Notes: generated by a model from the letters alone, not told the origin. Shown: positions 44,197 to 53,337, counted from the first letter of the stretch. The stretch: DNA of 64,000 bases from Desulfatibacillum alkenivorans DSM 16219 (GCF_900142135.1 NZ_FQZU01000028.1:20088-84087); one strand, 5' to 3'. Numbers and translations are program-made.

Positions 44197-45248
44197 TTGT
44201 CACCCGCTCTCCTTAACGCAAGGCCCAGGGCGATGGTGGCCTGGGGCCCGATGCGCTTTAAATAGCCTGGATCAAACTGTTCGTCGCTCGCATCCATGGC
44301 CGCGAAGGGATCCAGCAAAAAGACGTCCACTCCGGTCTCCGCCGCCAGCGTCTCTTTGAATCCTATGATTCCGCTGCTTCCGCCGCTCATGACGATTTTG
44401 CTCAAGCGCTCGTCATTCATGGAATAGAAAAAATCAAAGGCAGGACGAATTTCCTCGCACCATCTGGCCGTAGCCAAAGCGATGATGTCGTTCAATTCCT
44501 CCTTGTCCATCTTAGCGTTTTCAGGATCGGCCTTCCATTGCTCGGCTTCGTCGTAAGAGCAGCCGCCGCGCTTCATGATCTCCTGAGTGATCTGAGCGCC
44601 GCCCATGGCCACATCCCGGATAAGCACCGAGTTCCGGTTCTTTATAATATTGACCGAGGTCTTGGAGGCCCCCACATCCACCAGCGCGACGATCTCGTCG
44701 TCCACGTCCGAAAGCAGCTCGTAGATGTTCTGCACGGCAAAGGCGTCCACATCCATGACCACCGGATGCAGCCCCGCCATCTCCACCACGCTGACATACT
44801 CGTCAACCAGGTCCTTTTTGGCCGCCACAAGAACCACATCCATATGGCCGTCCTTCTCCGAACTATTACCCACAATGTGGAAGTCCAGATACACGTCCTG
44901 AATGTCGAAAGGCAGGTATTGCTCGGCTTCCACCGAGATGCTCTCCTGCATTTCCTCCTCCGTCATGGTCTTGACGGTGATGTTCTTGATGATGACCGAG
45001 TACCCGGCTATGGAAATGGCGGCGTTAAGCTGCTTGATGTTAAAGGCGCGGCAAAGGTCCTTGATGGTCTCGGCCACCTTTTCGTGGTCCTTGATCACCC
45101 CGTCCTCAATTGCACCCTCCGACAATTCCATTAACCCGAACTTGGCCAATACCCGGCTTTGCTTGCGCTCTTCTATCTCCGCAATCTTAATAGCCGCCGA
45201 GCCGATGTCCAGACCAACCAGGCCTTCTTGCTTTTTAAAAAGTGCCAT
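44193..45248 (-). CDS. pilM: Type IV pilus assembly ATPase-like protein PilM
   Basis: Actin/FtsA-like cytoplasmic protein of 351 residues that binds ATP and the PilN N-terminal peptide. Nucleotide-site motifs: phosphate-1 GLDIGSAAIKIAEI, phosphate-2 ALVDVGASKTSVNI and adenosine loop VMSGGSSGIIGF. It begins five bases after the stop of the small XRE regulator, so both are on one transcript. Confidence 0.96.
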   Translation of the reverse strand: MALFKKQEGLVGLDIGSAAIKIAEIEERKQSRVLAKFGLMELSEGAIEDGVIKDHEKVAETIKDLCRAFNIKQLNAAISIAGYSVIIKNITVKTMTEEEMQESISVEAEQYLPFDIQDVYLDFHIVGNSSEKDGHMDVVLVAAKKDLVDEYVSVVEMAGLHPVVMDVDAFAVQNIYELLSDVDDEIVALVDVGASKTSVNIIKNRNSVLIRDVAMGGAQITQEIMKRGGCSYDEAEQWKADPENAKMDKEELNDIIALATARWCEEIRPAFDFFYSMNDERLSKIVMSGGSSGIIGFKETLAAETGVDVFLLDPFAAMDASDEQFDPGYLKRIGPQATIALGLALRRAGDK

Positions 45249-45253
45249 AGCTC

Positions 45254-45451
45254 TTACTCACCAAAAACCCTTACTTTGTCCTTTGGTTGATAACCCAAGG
45301 CCCTAAGGATTTTCCTCTGGGTTTCCATCCGACACGGGTAGCCTTTTTCAATCCGGTCAACCGTGATGGGCGAAATCCCCGCCTTTCTCGCAAGTTCAGC
45401 CTTGCTTAAGAGCGCTGATTCACGAATTTCCTTTAGACAATTTTTAGCCAT
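45254..45451 (-). CDS. XRE-family helix-turn-helix regulator
   Basis: A 65-residue single-domain DNA-binding protein: LSKAELARKAGISPITVDRIEKG is a classic Cro/CI-type helix-turn-helix, followed by the fourth and fifth helices (METQRKILRALGYQ). It is the first gene of the pilus cluster, only five bases before pilM, and the likely regulator of the cluster or of itself. Candidate operator: the GGAAA..TTTCC repeat just before its start (about 45453-45464 on the plus strand). The ribosome site is weak, which suggests low expression. Confidence 0.88.
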   Translation of the reverse strand: MAKNCLKEIRESALLSKAELARKAGISPITVDRIEKGYPCRMETQRKILRALGYQPKDKVRVFGE

Positions 45452-45588
45452 TGGAAAACTTTCCCCGGAGGTCTTGTGCCACCCACGTACTAGACCGCCT
45501 CCCTTTGGAAAACATCAGATACCCCCGATCCGTTATGAAACTGAAGAACACGTTGATATCACAATGCCCAAGGAGTCTTCCAAGGTCA

Positions 45589-45627
45589 ATTAATTTATAT
45601 ATAAATTAATATAAATTATGCATAATT
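45589..45627. promoter_or_regulatory. Two adjacent AT-rich perfect palindromes
   Basis: A 22-bp perfect palindrome at 45589-45610 (ATTAATTTATA and its exact mirror) and a 14-bp perfect palindrome AATTATGCATAATT at 45614-45627, three bases apart. Probable protein-binding site or DNA-bending element; the partner is unknown. Confidence 0.55.
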
Positions 45628-45791
45628 ATCCTATATTGTGCCTTATTATATGTTTTCAGCCTAGATGTTGTGGCCTGAAATCATATATATGTGCTATTTC
45701 ACATTGTTGCGAGAGCCAGGCCCGACGGGGGCCTTATCCAACCTCTTACATTCAAGCCCCTCCTGTCAGTAATCTGCCACACGGCAAAGCC

Positions 45792-45820
45792 TTGAAAAAG
45801 CTCACACCTGCTGGTATTAA
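45792..45820 (+). promoter_or_regulatory. Sigma-70-type promoter of rfbB
   Basis: TTGAAA (45792-45797), 17-base spacer, TATTAA (45815-45820). A second TATAAT at 45857-45862 lacks a good -35 box. Confidence 0.55.
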
Positions 45821-45881
45821 TGCTTTAATAACGCCCTTTCGATAACCCTCGTTCCTTATAATAAGGATGGAGCGGCGGACT

Positions 45882-46946
45882 ATGGACCGAAAAAAGATAT
45901 TGGTTACAGGAGGCGCCGGGTTCATCGGCTCCAACTTTATTTTAAAGACTCTGCGGGAAGATCCCCTTTGCCGAATCTGCAACCTGGACGCCCTCACCTA
46001 TGCGGGCTCCCCGCGGAACTTCCAGGGCCTGCCCCGGGATCAGGCCTCCAGGCACAGGCTGGTGCATGGAAATATTTGCGACGCCGCCCTTTTGGAAAAG
46101 TTGTTTGATGAGGACGATTTCGACGCCGTCGTCCATTTTGCGGCGGAGTCCCATGTGGACCGATCCATCAAGGATGCGTTAGGTTTCGCCTCCACCAACG
46201 TCATGGGAACCTGCACCTTGCTGGAGGCGGCCAGGCAAAACTGGGAAAACCGCGGCCGCCCCCATGATTTTCTGTTCATCCATGTTTCCACGGACGAGGT
46301 GTTCGGGTCCCTGGGGCCTGAAGGCTCTTTTTCTCAAGCCTCGCCCTACGACCCGTCCAGCCCCTACTCCGCATCCAAGGCGGCCTCGGACCACTTTGCA
46401 AGGGCGTATCACAGAACATACGGTCTGCCGTGCGTCGTCAGCAATTGCTCCAACAACTACGGTCCCTATCAATTTCCTGAAAAGTTGATTCCCCTGATGT
46501 TATTGCAAATTTTAGACCAGAAGCCCCTGCCAGTCTACGGGGACGGCCAAAACGTCCGGGACTGGCTTTTTGTGGAGGACCATTGCCAGGCCCTGTTGGA
46601 TATGTTGGAAAAAGGCGCCCCGGGGGAGACTTATGTAATAGGAGGGGGGGAGGAGAAGACCAACCTGGAAGTGGTGCACCTGTTATGCGAACTGGCGGAC
46701 CGGAAATTGAACAGGCCCGCATCGGAAGACAGCAAAAGGCTCATTTCCATGGTCAAGGACAGGCCGGGTCATGACCGGCGCTACGCCATGGACTTTTCAG
46801 AAACCACGGCCAGGCTGGGCTGGAAGCCGGCCCACAGTTTCAAAGAGGGCCTGGAGGCCACCGTGGACTGGTATTTGTCCAACCAGGCCTGGGTGGAGCA
46901 GGTTCGCTCCGGAGAATACCGGAACTGGATGGAATCCCACTATTAG
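45882..46946 (+). CDS. rfbB: dTDP-glucose 4,6-dehydratase
   Basis: Extended short-chain dehydrogenase of 354 residues that makes dTDP-4-keto-6-deoxyglucose for rhamnose and other deoxysugars. Signatures: VTGGAGFIGSNF (NAD), HFAAESHVDRSI, the catalytic STDEVFG and YSASKAASDH (Tyr/Lys), and SNCSNNYGPYQFPEKLIPL. Start ATG 45882 is favoured over ATG 45867 because GGAG sits nine bases before it and the earlier ATG has no ribosome site. No rfbA, C or D is adjacent, so it acts with genes elsewhere. A terminator follows. Confidence 0.95.
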   Translation: MDRKKILVTGGAGFIGSNFILKTLREDPLCRICNLDALTYAGSPRNFQGLPRDQASRHRLVHGNICDAALLEKLFDEDDFDAVVHFAAESHVDRSIKDALGFASTNVMGTCTLLEAARQNWENRGRPHDFLFIHVSTDEVFGSLGPEGSFSQASPYDPSSPYSASKAASDHFARAYHRTYGLPCVVSNCSNNYGPYQFPEKLIPLMLLQILDQKPLPVYGDGQNVRDWLFVEDHCQALLDMLEKGAPGETYVIGGGEEKTNLEVVHLLCELADRKLNRPASEDSKRLISMVKDRPGHDRRYAMDFSETTARLGWKPAHSFKEGLEATVDWYLSNQAWVEQVRSGEYRNWMESHY

Positions 46947-46952
46947 TAAAAA

Positions 46953-46990
46953 CCGGACGAACTCTTCAAAAAGCCCGTCCGGCAGTATTT
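46953..46990. terminator. Terminator between rfbB and chemoreceptor gene
   Basis: CCGGACG (46953-46959) pairs with CGTCCGG (46976-46982), then CAGTATTTTTTTT. It serves rfbB; the two genes converge here. Confidence 0.75.
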
Positions 46991-47012
46991 TTTTCCGCCG
47001 GGCGCTCCCGCG

Positions 47013-48812
47013 CTAATGCATGATCGCCCTTGCCGGAGGGCGTTCATCGGTGATTTTAAACCGGAACACCATGTTCTGAAGCTGATCCGCCATGCTGGTG
47101 AGCATGGAAGCGTTGGCGATGAGGTTCTGATTGCCCTGGGCCATGTCTCCGGCCGTGGTGTTCACCTCGGATATTTTCCGCACAATGAGCCGTGTGGAAT
47201 CGGAGCAGGAGGACACGTTATCGTTCACCCGGTCCAGCGCCCGGGAGGTTTCCTGAATGTCGCGGGTTATGTTGCTGGTATGCCCGGCCTGCTCCCGCGT
47301 GGCCCGGACGATTTCCTCCACAAACCCGTCGATCCCCTTGATGACCATGGTGATGTTCTCCACCTCGTCGATGGCTAGATGCGAGGTGTCTTGAATTTGA
47401 CGGATTTGCGACCGGATGTTGGCGCTGGCTTCGGCGGTCTGGGCGGAGAGGGCTTTCATCTCCCGGGCCACCACCTGGAAGCCCTTGCCCGCGTCTCCGG
47501 CTTTGGCGGCTTCAATGGCCGCGTTGATGGACAGCATGTTGACCTGGTCCGTCACCTCGGCGATGGCCTCGTTCACCTCGCCGATAAAAGCCGCCATCCG
47601 GCCCAGATGCAGGATTTTCTCAGACGCGTCCACGGCCTGCACAACGGCTTTTTTCGTGACTTCCATGGCGTCTTCGGTCTTTTTCTCGATAGCGGCCAGG
47701 GACTTGTTCATCTTGTTGGAAGCGGCGGCGATCTGACGCACGGTATGGGCGGTTTCATTGAGGGACGCGGCGGCGTCTCCCAGGTTGACGTTCATGTCAT
47801 TGACCGAATTGGTCACCCAATGAGTTTCGGTGGAGGTCTGATCCGTGCCCGCCGCCAGGGAGTCGCTGACCACCCGCATTTCGCCGGAGGCGTTCTGCAG
47901 GTTGCGGGCGTGGGCCATGATTTCGCGAATCATGGCCTGGGTATTTTCAACAAAAGTGTTGAAGGACATGGCCCACTGGCCGATTTCATCCCGGGACTCC
48001 ACCTTGAGGCGCCTGGTGAGGTCCGCCTCGCCCTGGGCGATTTCCCGCATCATGGCCGTGGCCCTTTTGATGGGCTTGACGATCTTCCACCAGACCAGGG
48101 TCCTGCTCAGGACGATGATAAGCAGGCCCATCAAGGCCATATAAATTACCAGGCTGCGCTTTTTACCGGAAAAAGAGGCTGCCACGTTTGAATCGATGCC
48201 CGCGGCGATCACGTCAATGTCGTCGACGGGTACGCCGGTGCATAAAATCCAGCCCCAATCCTCATATAGTTTGAAAAAGCCTTTTTTCGTCTGAACCCGG
48301 TCAGAGCCTTCCACGGCCTCCGTGTACATCAAATCTCCGGCGCCGTCCTCGCTGTTTTTAGCGGTTTCGATGATTTCCTTGATGTACTCGCGCCCCGAAG
48401 CGTCCTTGAGGTCCAGGGCCACCGTCTCCTCCAACTCGGGATGCATGGGGTTGACCCAAAACATGCCGTCCACGTCCACCACAAAAAAATAGTCGCTGCC
48501 CTTGGCTTTGGCGCCCCCGTCCCCTTCCGAGCCTTTGGAGGCTTCCAGGTTCAGCGTCTTGGGCCCGTACCGCATTTCCCGGAGGGCATTCCGTGCGGTT
48601 TCATAAAAATCCGCGGTTTCAATAACGCAAAAGGCATTGTTAACCAGGTTTTCCGCCTGCTTTTGCCGCTCATTCAGCAATAATTCGTGGATGGTCTTGA
48701 TTTCGCTGTTTTTCGCCTGCATCAAAAAATGGCTGGACAGCCACCACGCCATGACGGCCATGGCGATTAGTCCGGCCGCAAATAAAACATTTATCTTTCT
48801 GGAAATGTCCAT
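47013..48812 (-). CDS. Methyl-accepting chemotaxis protein with Cache sensor
   Basis: Chemoreceptor of 599 residues. TM1 lies at about 8-28 and TM2 at about 200-220. The periplasmic domain is of the single-Cache type (YFFVVDVDGMFWVNPMHP; GYFKLY-like GFFKLYEDWGWILCTGVP). A HAMP domain (about 220-275) and the long cytoplasmic hairpin follow, with the tip region VTDQVNMLSINAAIEAAKAG and GKGFQVVAREMKALSAQT. There is no obvious CheR-docking pentapeptide at the C terminus. ATG 48812 has AAGGGGAG four bases upstream; the open frame runs 161 codons further upstream but has no family resemblance. Cache receptors commonly sense organic acids, and a TRAP transporter for such compounds is divergently encoded next door. 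Confidence 0.93.
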   Translation of the reverse strand: MDISRKINVLFAAGLIAMAVMAWWLSSHFLMQAKNSEIKTIHELLLNERQKQAENLVNNAFCVIETADFYETARNALREMRYGPKTLNLEASKGSEGDGGAKAKGSDYFFVVDVDGMFWVNPMHPELEETVALDLKDASGREYIKEIIETAKNSEDGAGDLMYTEAVEGSDRVQTKKGFFKLYEDWGWILCTGVPVDDIDVIAAGIDSNVAASFSGKKRSLVIYMALMGLLIIVLSRTLVWWKIVKPIKRATAMMREIAQGEADLTRRLKVESRDEIGQWAMSFNTFVENTQAMIREIMAHARNLQNASGEMRVVSDSLAAGTDQTSTETHWVTNSVNDMNVNLGDAAASLNETAHTVRQIAAASNKMNKSLAAIEKKTEDAMEVTKKAVVQAVDASEKILHLGRMAAFIGEVNEAIAEVTDQVNMLSINAAIEAAKAGDAGKGFQVVAREMKALSAQTAEASANIRSQIRQIQDTSHLAIDEVENITMVIKGIDGFVEEIVRATREQAGHTSNITRDIQETSRALDRVNDNVSSCSDSTRLIVRKISEVNTTAGDMAQGNQNLIANASMLTSMADQLQNMVFRFKITDERPPARAIMH

Positions 48813-49388
48813 TGTTCTCCCCTTCATAAACAGGTTAAAGGCCTTGATTTTTTGAACAATGAAAAAAAACGCCAGCCCCAGGCGCCAAGCCTTGTGCAGC
48901 CGGGACAAATTGACTGCCCGGCTCACTCGGTTTTTCGCCTGTCCCCACCCGGCGGACGCAGTCAAAAACGCGTTCCGCATTCGCTGTTTGTTTTGCTTCA
49001 ATGCCATTCCACAAATATTAGAAGTGTGTGTGATTTGCGTAAGGAAGCCGGAAATACGGCGGCTACTTGGATTTACAACCATTTGGTTTTGAGAACTATT
49101 TCCAATAACAACGGGTCTATTCCTTATCAACATTAAAAAGTCGTTTTTAATGCTGTAACGCAATTTTCGCCCATTGCTGACGATTGTATTCATTAGAAAG
49201 CTCCCTTTCTGTATTTGCATTAAACATGGCATTAATGAATACATCCTTGAAGATCCTGCAAGGCGCCCTCCCCGCCTCAAAGACAATCTGTGCATGCACT
49301 GGCGCCCGCACTTATGCTATAATGGCCTTACCATCGTTAACGGCAAGCCGTTTAATTCGGCGCCCCAGCAAACTCCATGGAGGATTTT
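48813..49388. other. 576-base divergent region between chemoreceptor and TRAP genes
   Basis: No gene is supported: the open frames have no ribosome sites. An extended -10 promoter for the TRAP operon is near the right end. Confidence 0.5.
49315..49323 (+). promoter_or_regulatory. Extended -10 promoter of TRAP operon
   Basis: TGCTATAAT: a perfect TATAAT (49318-49323) with the TGn extension. The -35 region is poor, which is typical of extended -10 promoters. Transcription would start near 49330. Confidence 0.6.
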
Positions 49389-50366
49389 ATGAAAGCACGG
49401 ATTGTTCTTCTGGCCGCGGTATTGACCATATGCTTTTGCCTTCCCTTGCAAGCCGCGGAAAACATCAAACTGGGCGTGGTGACCAAGCCCGGTTCCGCGC
49501 AAAACGTGGTCGCCGACAAATTCAAGGAACTGCTGGAAGCCAAGTCCAACGGCGATTGGACCGTGACGATTTACGACTCCGGGGTTTTGGGCAACGAAAC
49601 GGAAATGCTGCAGCAAATCCAGATGAACACCCTCCATATCGGGATTATTACCGGCGGGCCGTTCGACACCTTCACGCCAATCGTGCGCGTCATCAACTAT
49701 CCCTTTTTATTCAAAGACAACGCCCAGGCCGACGAGATTCTGGACGGCCCCCTGGGTCAGGAGATCCTGGACGGGCTGGAGCCCATGGGCTTTAAAGGCC
49801 TGTGTTTTTCCGAAAACGGGTTTCGAAACCTGACCAACAGCAAACGCGCCGTCAAAACGCCCGAGGATTTAAAAGGCCTGAAAATCCGGGTCATGAACTC
49901 GGCCTTGCATAAAACCATCTGGAGGGCCCTTGGCGCCAATCCCACGCCCATGGCGTGGCCCATCTATACGGAGCTTCAACAGGGCGTGATCGACGGCCAG
50001 GAGAACCCCCTCTGGGTTATGGAGGTCTACAAATTCTATGAAATTCAGGATTATATGACCATGACCCGCCATGTGTACTCTCCGCACATCGACGTCGCCT
50101 CCTTAAAGTGGTGGCAAAACCTGGACGCCAAGGATCAGGCCCTGATCGCCGGGTGCATGAAGGACGCCGCCAAGTTCCAGAGAAAAGACAACCGGGAGAA
50201 GGACGCGGCCAGGATAAAGCTGCTCCAGGAAAAGGGCATGCAGATTGAAATGCATCCCGACGTGGACGCGTTCCGCCAAAAGGTCGCCAGCCTGGCCGGC
50301 AGCGACATGTTCAAAGACCCGGCGGTTCACGATTTGCTGGTGAAAATGCTGGAAGCCGTCAAATGA
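49389..50366 (+). CDS. dctP: TRAP transporter solute-binding subunit DctP
   Basis: Periplasmic solute receptor of 325 residues for a tripartite ATP-independent transporter, usually for C4-dicarboxylates or other organic acids. Signal peptide about 1-22 (cleavage after LPLQA). DctP features: VVADKFKELLEAKSNG, a ligand-carboxylate-binding Arg region (LKIRVMNSALHKTIWRALGA), PTPMAWPIYTELQQGVIDGQENPL and the late HIDVASLKWW. ATG 49389 has AGGAGG-like GGAGG five to six bases upstream; the ATG at 49377 is that ribosome site itself. Part of dctPQM. Confidence 0.94.
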   Translation: MKARIVLLAAVLTICFCLPLQAAENIKLGVVTKPGSAQNVVADKFKELLEAKSNGDWTVTIYDSGVLGNETEMLQQIQMNTLHIGIITGGPFDTFTPIVRVINYPFLFKDNAQADEILDGPLGQEILDGLEPMGFKGLCFSENGFRNLTNSKRAVKTPEDLKGLKIRVMNSALHKTIWRALGANPTPMAWPIYTELQQGVIDGQENPLWVMEVYKFYEIQDYMTMTRHVYSPHIDVASLKWWQNLDAKDQALIAGCMKDAAKFQRKDNREKDAARIKLLQEKGMQIEMHPDVDAFRQKVASLAGSDMFKDPAVHDLLVKMLEAVK

Positions 50367-50869
50367 CAATGACGGCCAAATTCGTCAGGGTTTATCAAAG
50401 GCTGAGCCTGGGCCTGAACCAGGCTGTGGAGGGAGTTTTGTTCGCCCTGGGGCTCACCATGGCGATCATCGTGTGCACCCAGGTTTTTTTCCGGTATGTG
50501 GTGAACGACTCCCTGTTCTGGTCCGAGGAGGCGGCGCGGTATCTGCTGGTGTGGCTCACCTTTTTGGGGGCTACGTCCGCCTATTACCGGGGCGTGCATC
50601 CCAAGATCGAAAGCCTGGCCAAGCTGGCGCCGCCCAAGGTGCGCCTGGCGGCCCGGGTGCTGGTGCATTTTATCTCCCTGGCCTTGTTCGCCGTGCTCAT
50701 CGTCTATGGCGTCAAGTTCTCGTATTTTGTGCGGCTTCAGATTTCTCCGGCCCTGAACATTCCCAAGTGGACGGTGACTGCGGTCATCCCGGTTTCCGGG
50801 GTGATTTTCTGCATCCACAACCTGCGCCTGCTGCTGGAGGAGTTTACGGGAGGCGCCGGTGACCGCTGA
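50363..50869 (+). CDS. dctQ: TRAP transporter small permease DctQ
   Basis: Small membrane subunit of 168 residues with four helices, including the conserved FWSEEAARYLLVWLTFLGA and a late RLLLEEF end. It overlaps dctP by four bases (ATGA) and dctM by 11, so the three genes are translationally coupled. Confidence 0.93.
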   Translation: MTMTAKFVRVYQRLSLGLNQAVEGVLFALGLTMAIIVCTQVFFRYVVNDSLFWSEEAARYLLVWLTFLGATSAYYRGVHPKIESLAKLAPPKVRLAARVLVHFISLALFAVLIVYGVKFSYFVRLQISPALNIPKWTVTAVIPVSGVIFCIHNLRLLLEEFTGGAGDR

Positions 50870-52136
50870 AATCCTCATCATAACCATGCTGGCGCTTTTC
50901 GCCCTGGAAGCCCCCATTGCGGTGGCCATCATGGCCGCCTCCGTGCTGGCCATATTGGTTCAGGGCGGATTTCCCCTCATGGTCGTGGTGCAAAAGATGT
51001 TCGGAGGCGTCAACTCTTTCCCGCTCATGGCCGTGCCGCTGTTTATGTTCGCCGGAGTCATCATGGAGAAAGGGGATTCCAGCAAACGCATCATCGATTT
51101 TGCAAACGCCCTGGTGGGCTGGCTGCCCGGCGGGCTGGCGGCGGTAACCATTGTGTCGGCCATGTTTTTTGCGGGCATTTCCGGCTCGGCCGCGGCGGAC
51201 GCCGCCGCCGTAGGCGCGGTGCTTATCCCGGCCATGAAAAAGTCGGGCTACGACTCGGATTTCGCAGCCGCCGTCCAGGCTTCGGGCGGGTCCATCGGGG
51301 TGATCATCCCGCCGTCCATTCCCATGATCATCTTCGGCTTTCTCACCGGCGCGTCCGTAGGCAAGCTCTTCGCCGGAGGGATCATCCCGGGGGTGCTTAT
51401 CGGCGCCAGCCTGATTGTCGTGGCCTCGTTCATTTCCAAAAAGAACGGCTACGGGGCGGCCAAGATTTTTTCCTGGCAAGAGGTGTGGGAGACATTCAAA
51501 AAAGCCTTCCTGGCCTTGGGAACGCCCATTATCATCCTGGGCGGGATTTTGTTCGGCGTGTTTACGGCCACGGAATCGGCGGCCGTAGCCGTGGCCTACT
51601 CCCTGTTTCTGGGCATGGCCGTGTACCGGAAAATAGGCCCCAAGGACCTGCCGCAACTCTTTATCAGGGCGGCCATTACGTCGTCGTTGGTGATGTTCAT
51701 CATTTCCACGGCGTCGGCCTTTTCGTGGATCGCAGCCATGGAAAACATCCCGGCCAAGCTGGCCGGCGGACTTCTTTCAATTTCGTCCAACCCGGTTGTT
51801 CTGCTCTTGTGCGTCAACCTGGTGCTTTTGATCGCCGGAGCCTTTGTGGAAACCACGGCGGCGCTGATCCTGCTGGTTCCCACCATCGTCGCCATGCAGC
51901 CGGCCTTGGGCATCGACCTGGTGCATCTGGGCGTGATCATCGTCACCAACCTGGCTATCGGCATGCTCACCCCGCCCATGGGCATCTGCCTGATCGTTTC
52001 CGGGTCCATATCCAACGACCCGATCATGACGGTCTCCCGCAGGGTGCTGCCTTTTTTGGCCGTCTTGATTATCGACCTGCTGCTTATCAGCTTTTATTCG
52101 CCCCTGACCATGCGGATGGCGGCGTTGATCAAATAA
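50859..52136 (+). CDS. dctM: TRAP transporter large permease DctM
   Basis: Large membrane subunit of 425 residues with about 12 helices, the sodium-driven elevator part of the transporter. Family signatures: FAGVIMEKG, MFFAGISGSAAADAAAVGAVLIPAM, GVIIPPSIPMIIFG and LTPPMGICLIV. Start is GTG 50859 within dctQ. Substrate is not predictable from this subunit. Confidence 0.95.
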   Translation: MTAEILIITMLALFALEAPIAVAIMAASVLAILVQGGFPLMVVVQKMFGGVNSFPLMAVPLFMFAGVIMEKGDSSKRIIDFANALVGWLPGGLAAVTIVSAMFFAGISGSAAADAAAVGAVLIPAMKKSGYDSDFAAAVQASGGSIGVIIPPSIPMIIFGFLTGASVGKLFAGGIIPGVLIGASLIVVASFISKKNGYGAAKIFSWQEVWETFKKAFLALGTPIIILGGILFGVFTATESAAVAVAYSLFLGMAVYRKIGPKDLPQLFIRAAITSSLVMFIISTASAFSWIAAMENIPAKLAGGLLSISSNPVVLLLCVNLVLLIAGAFVETTAALILLVPTIVAMQPALGIDLVHLGVIIVTNLAIGMLTPPMGICLIVSGSISNDPIMTVSRRVLPFLAVLIIDLLLISFYSPLTMRMAALIK

Positions 52137-52155
52137 CATGGAGTGAACACTGAAG

Positions 52156-52665
52156 ATGGACCACATGCAATTCATGGATAAAGCGCTGGAACTGGCCCAA
52201 CAAGCCCTGGAAGCCGGAGAGTTTCCCGTGGGATGCGTTCTGGTGCACGACGGCCTGGTGATCGCCCAAGGCGCCAGGATCGGCGTGGCCGGCGGAGGAA
52301 CCGGAGAACTGGAGCATGCCGAAATGGTGGCCATGGCCCGGTTCGAAACCCTGGAAAACCCTCCCCCGCCCTCGGAAGTGACCATCTATTGCACCATGGA
52401 GCCCTGCCTCATGTGCTTCGGCGCGTTGATGATCCACGGCATCACAAAAATCGTCTACGCCTATGAAGACGCCATGGGCGGGGGAACCGGCCTGGACCGC
52501 TCCACGCTCCCGCCCCTCTACCGGGACGCCAAGATTGAAATCACCCCCCGCGTGGGCAGAAGCCAAAGCCTGGCGCTATTCAAAGCCTTCTTCTCCCGGC
52601 CAGACAACCACTATTGGAAAGACAGCCTGTTGGCCCAATACACCCTGAAGCAGGAGGTGGAATGA
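52156..52665 (+). CDS. Zinc-dependent nucleoside/base deaminase (CDA fold)
   Basis: A 169-residue cytidine-deaminase-fold enzyme with zinc motifs HAEMVAM and TMEPCLMC (His, Cys, Cys ligands; Glu as proton shuttle). The family covers tRNA adenosine deaminase TadA, guanine deaminase and related enzymes. The extra Gly-rich loop (VAGGGTGELEHAE) and long C-terminal tail argue against plain TadA, so I leave the substrate open. It starts 19 bases after dctM and may be on the same transcript. Confidence 0.85.
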   Translation: MDHMQFMDKALELAQQALEAGEFPVGCVLVHDGLVIAQGARIGVAGGGTGELEHAEMVAMARFETLENPPPPSEVTIYCTMEPCLMCFGALMIHGITKIVYAYEDAMGGGTGLDRSTLPPLYRDAKIEITPRVGRSQSLALFKAFFSRPDNHYWKDSLLAQYTLKQEVE

Positions 52666-52670
52666 CGCTA

Positions 52671-52725
52671 GATCCCCGCTTGCGGGCGATCCTGAACAGC
52701 GGATCTCCCTTGCGGGGATGACGGG
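52671..52725 (+). repeat. Interspersed repeat B, copy 1
   Basis: GATCCCCGCTTGCGGGCGAT ... CTCCCTTGCGGGGATGACGG. Its halves pair to a long hairpin. The reverse complement of 63889-63948 matches it with scattered changes. Confidence 0.6.
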
Positions 52726-53010
52726 CTTTTTTGGGTGCGTTTTCATTCAATGGCAGATTGAATTTTTCCGGCGTAACGAGGCAAGGCGCCTTTCAACGGC
52801 CAGAACGGCTGACTTGGCAGGTTTCGCAAGCGCTGCCAAATCCACACAAATTTTACAAAAAAACCATGAATTCCGATATGTTGCAGGTCGGGTCACTTGA
52901 AACATTTTTAATTTCGGTTACTTCCATCTGCGTTCCCGCGCTGGAGCATGGGAAATAGGAGAAAAAAGGCCTCAATCAAGACCTTTAGCCAGCCGACCTT
53001 AAAAGATTGC

Positions 53011-53076
53011 AGGACGCTTCGCAGGACGCCCCTTTTGTCCTGCAAACCCAGGCAAAAAAAAGCCTTGCCTGGGCCG
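53011..53076 (-). repeat. Interspersed repeat A, copy 2 (inverted)
   Basis: Read on the minus strand: a CCCAGGCAAGGC hairpin with mirror GCCTGGG, then AGGACAAAAGG and a GCG.CCT block, as at 21161-21223. Confidence 0.6.
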
Positions 53077-53090
53077 CCCCCAAAGCAGAC

Positions 53091-53127
53091 ACAGGATTCC
53101 CGGCAACAGCTCTTGGGAATGACGGGG
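53091..53127 (+). repeat. Partial repeat B-type hairpin
   Basis: GATTCCCGGCAACAGCTCTT followed by GGGAATGACGGGG, the same design (TTCCC ... GGGAATGACGG) as repeat B but shorter and diverged. Confidence 0.45.
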
Positions 53128-53337
53128 TAGGAAGCCCGGGCGGTCGCAGGAAACGGCCCACACACACGACCCGGGAAGCGCGATTTTACACTTCATCTCT
53201 CTTTGCGCGCAGCGCCATTTTAAAAGTTTTGATCATACTTTTTCAAAAGTTTGCCGCCGGAGGCACTTTTTTCTGCAGTTAATCAGTTCGCCGGGGACGT
53301 TCTATTCATTTTTTTGCGTTTTGTTCTGCCCTTCTTT

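Larger units (their letters stand above)
45452..45881. other. Divergent AT-rich control region between pil cluster and rfbB
   Basis: 430 bases with no gene. It carries the pil-cluster upstream region, two AT-rich palindromes and the rfbB promoter. The middle 100 bases are far more AT-rich than the flanks. Confidence 0.6.
52666..53337. other. 672-base repeat-rich non-coding region
   Basis: No supported gene. It carries two units of repeat B and one inverted copy of repeat A, plus AT-rich runs. Open frames here lie across repeats and lack ribosome sites. Confidence 0.6.

Noticed and set aside
48813..49295. 161-codon in-frame extension upstream of the chemoreceptor
   Set aside because: Chemoreceptor homology, the first membrane helix and a strong ribosome site all set the start at 48812.
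53007..53282. 91-codon open frame
   Set aside because: Lies across repeats A and B and has no ribosome site.
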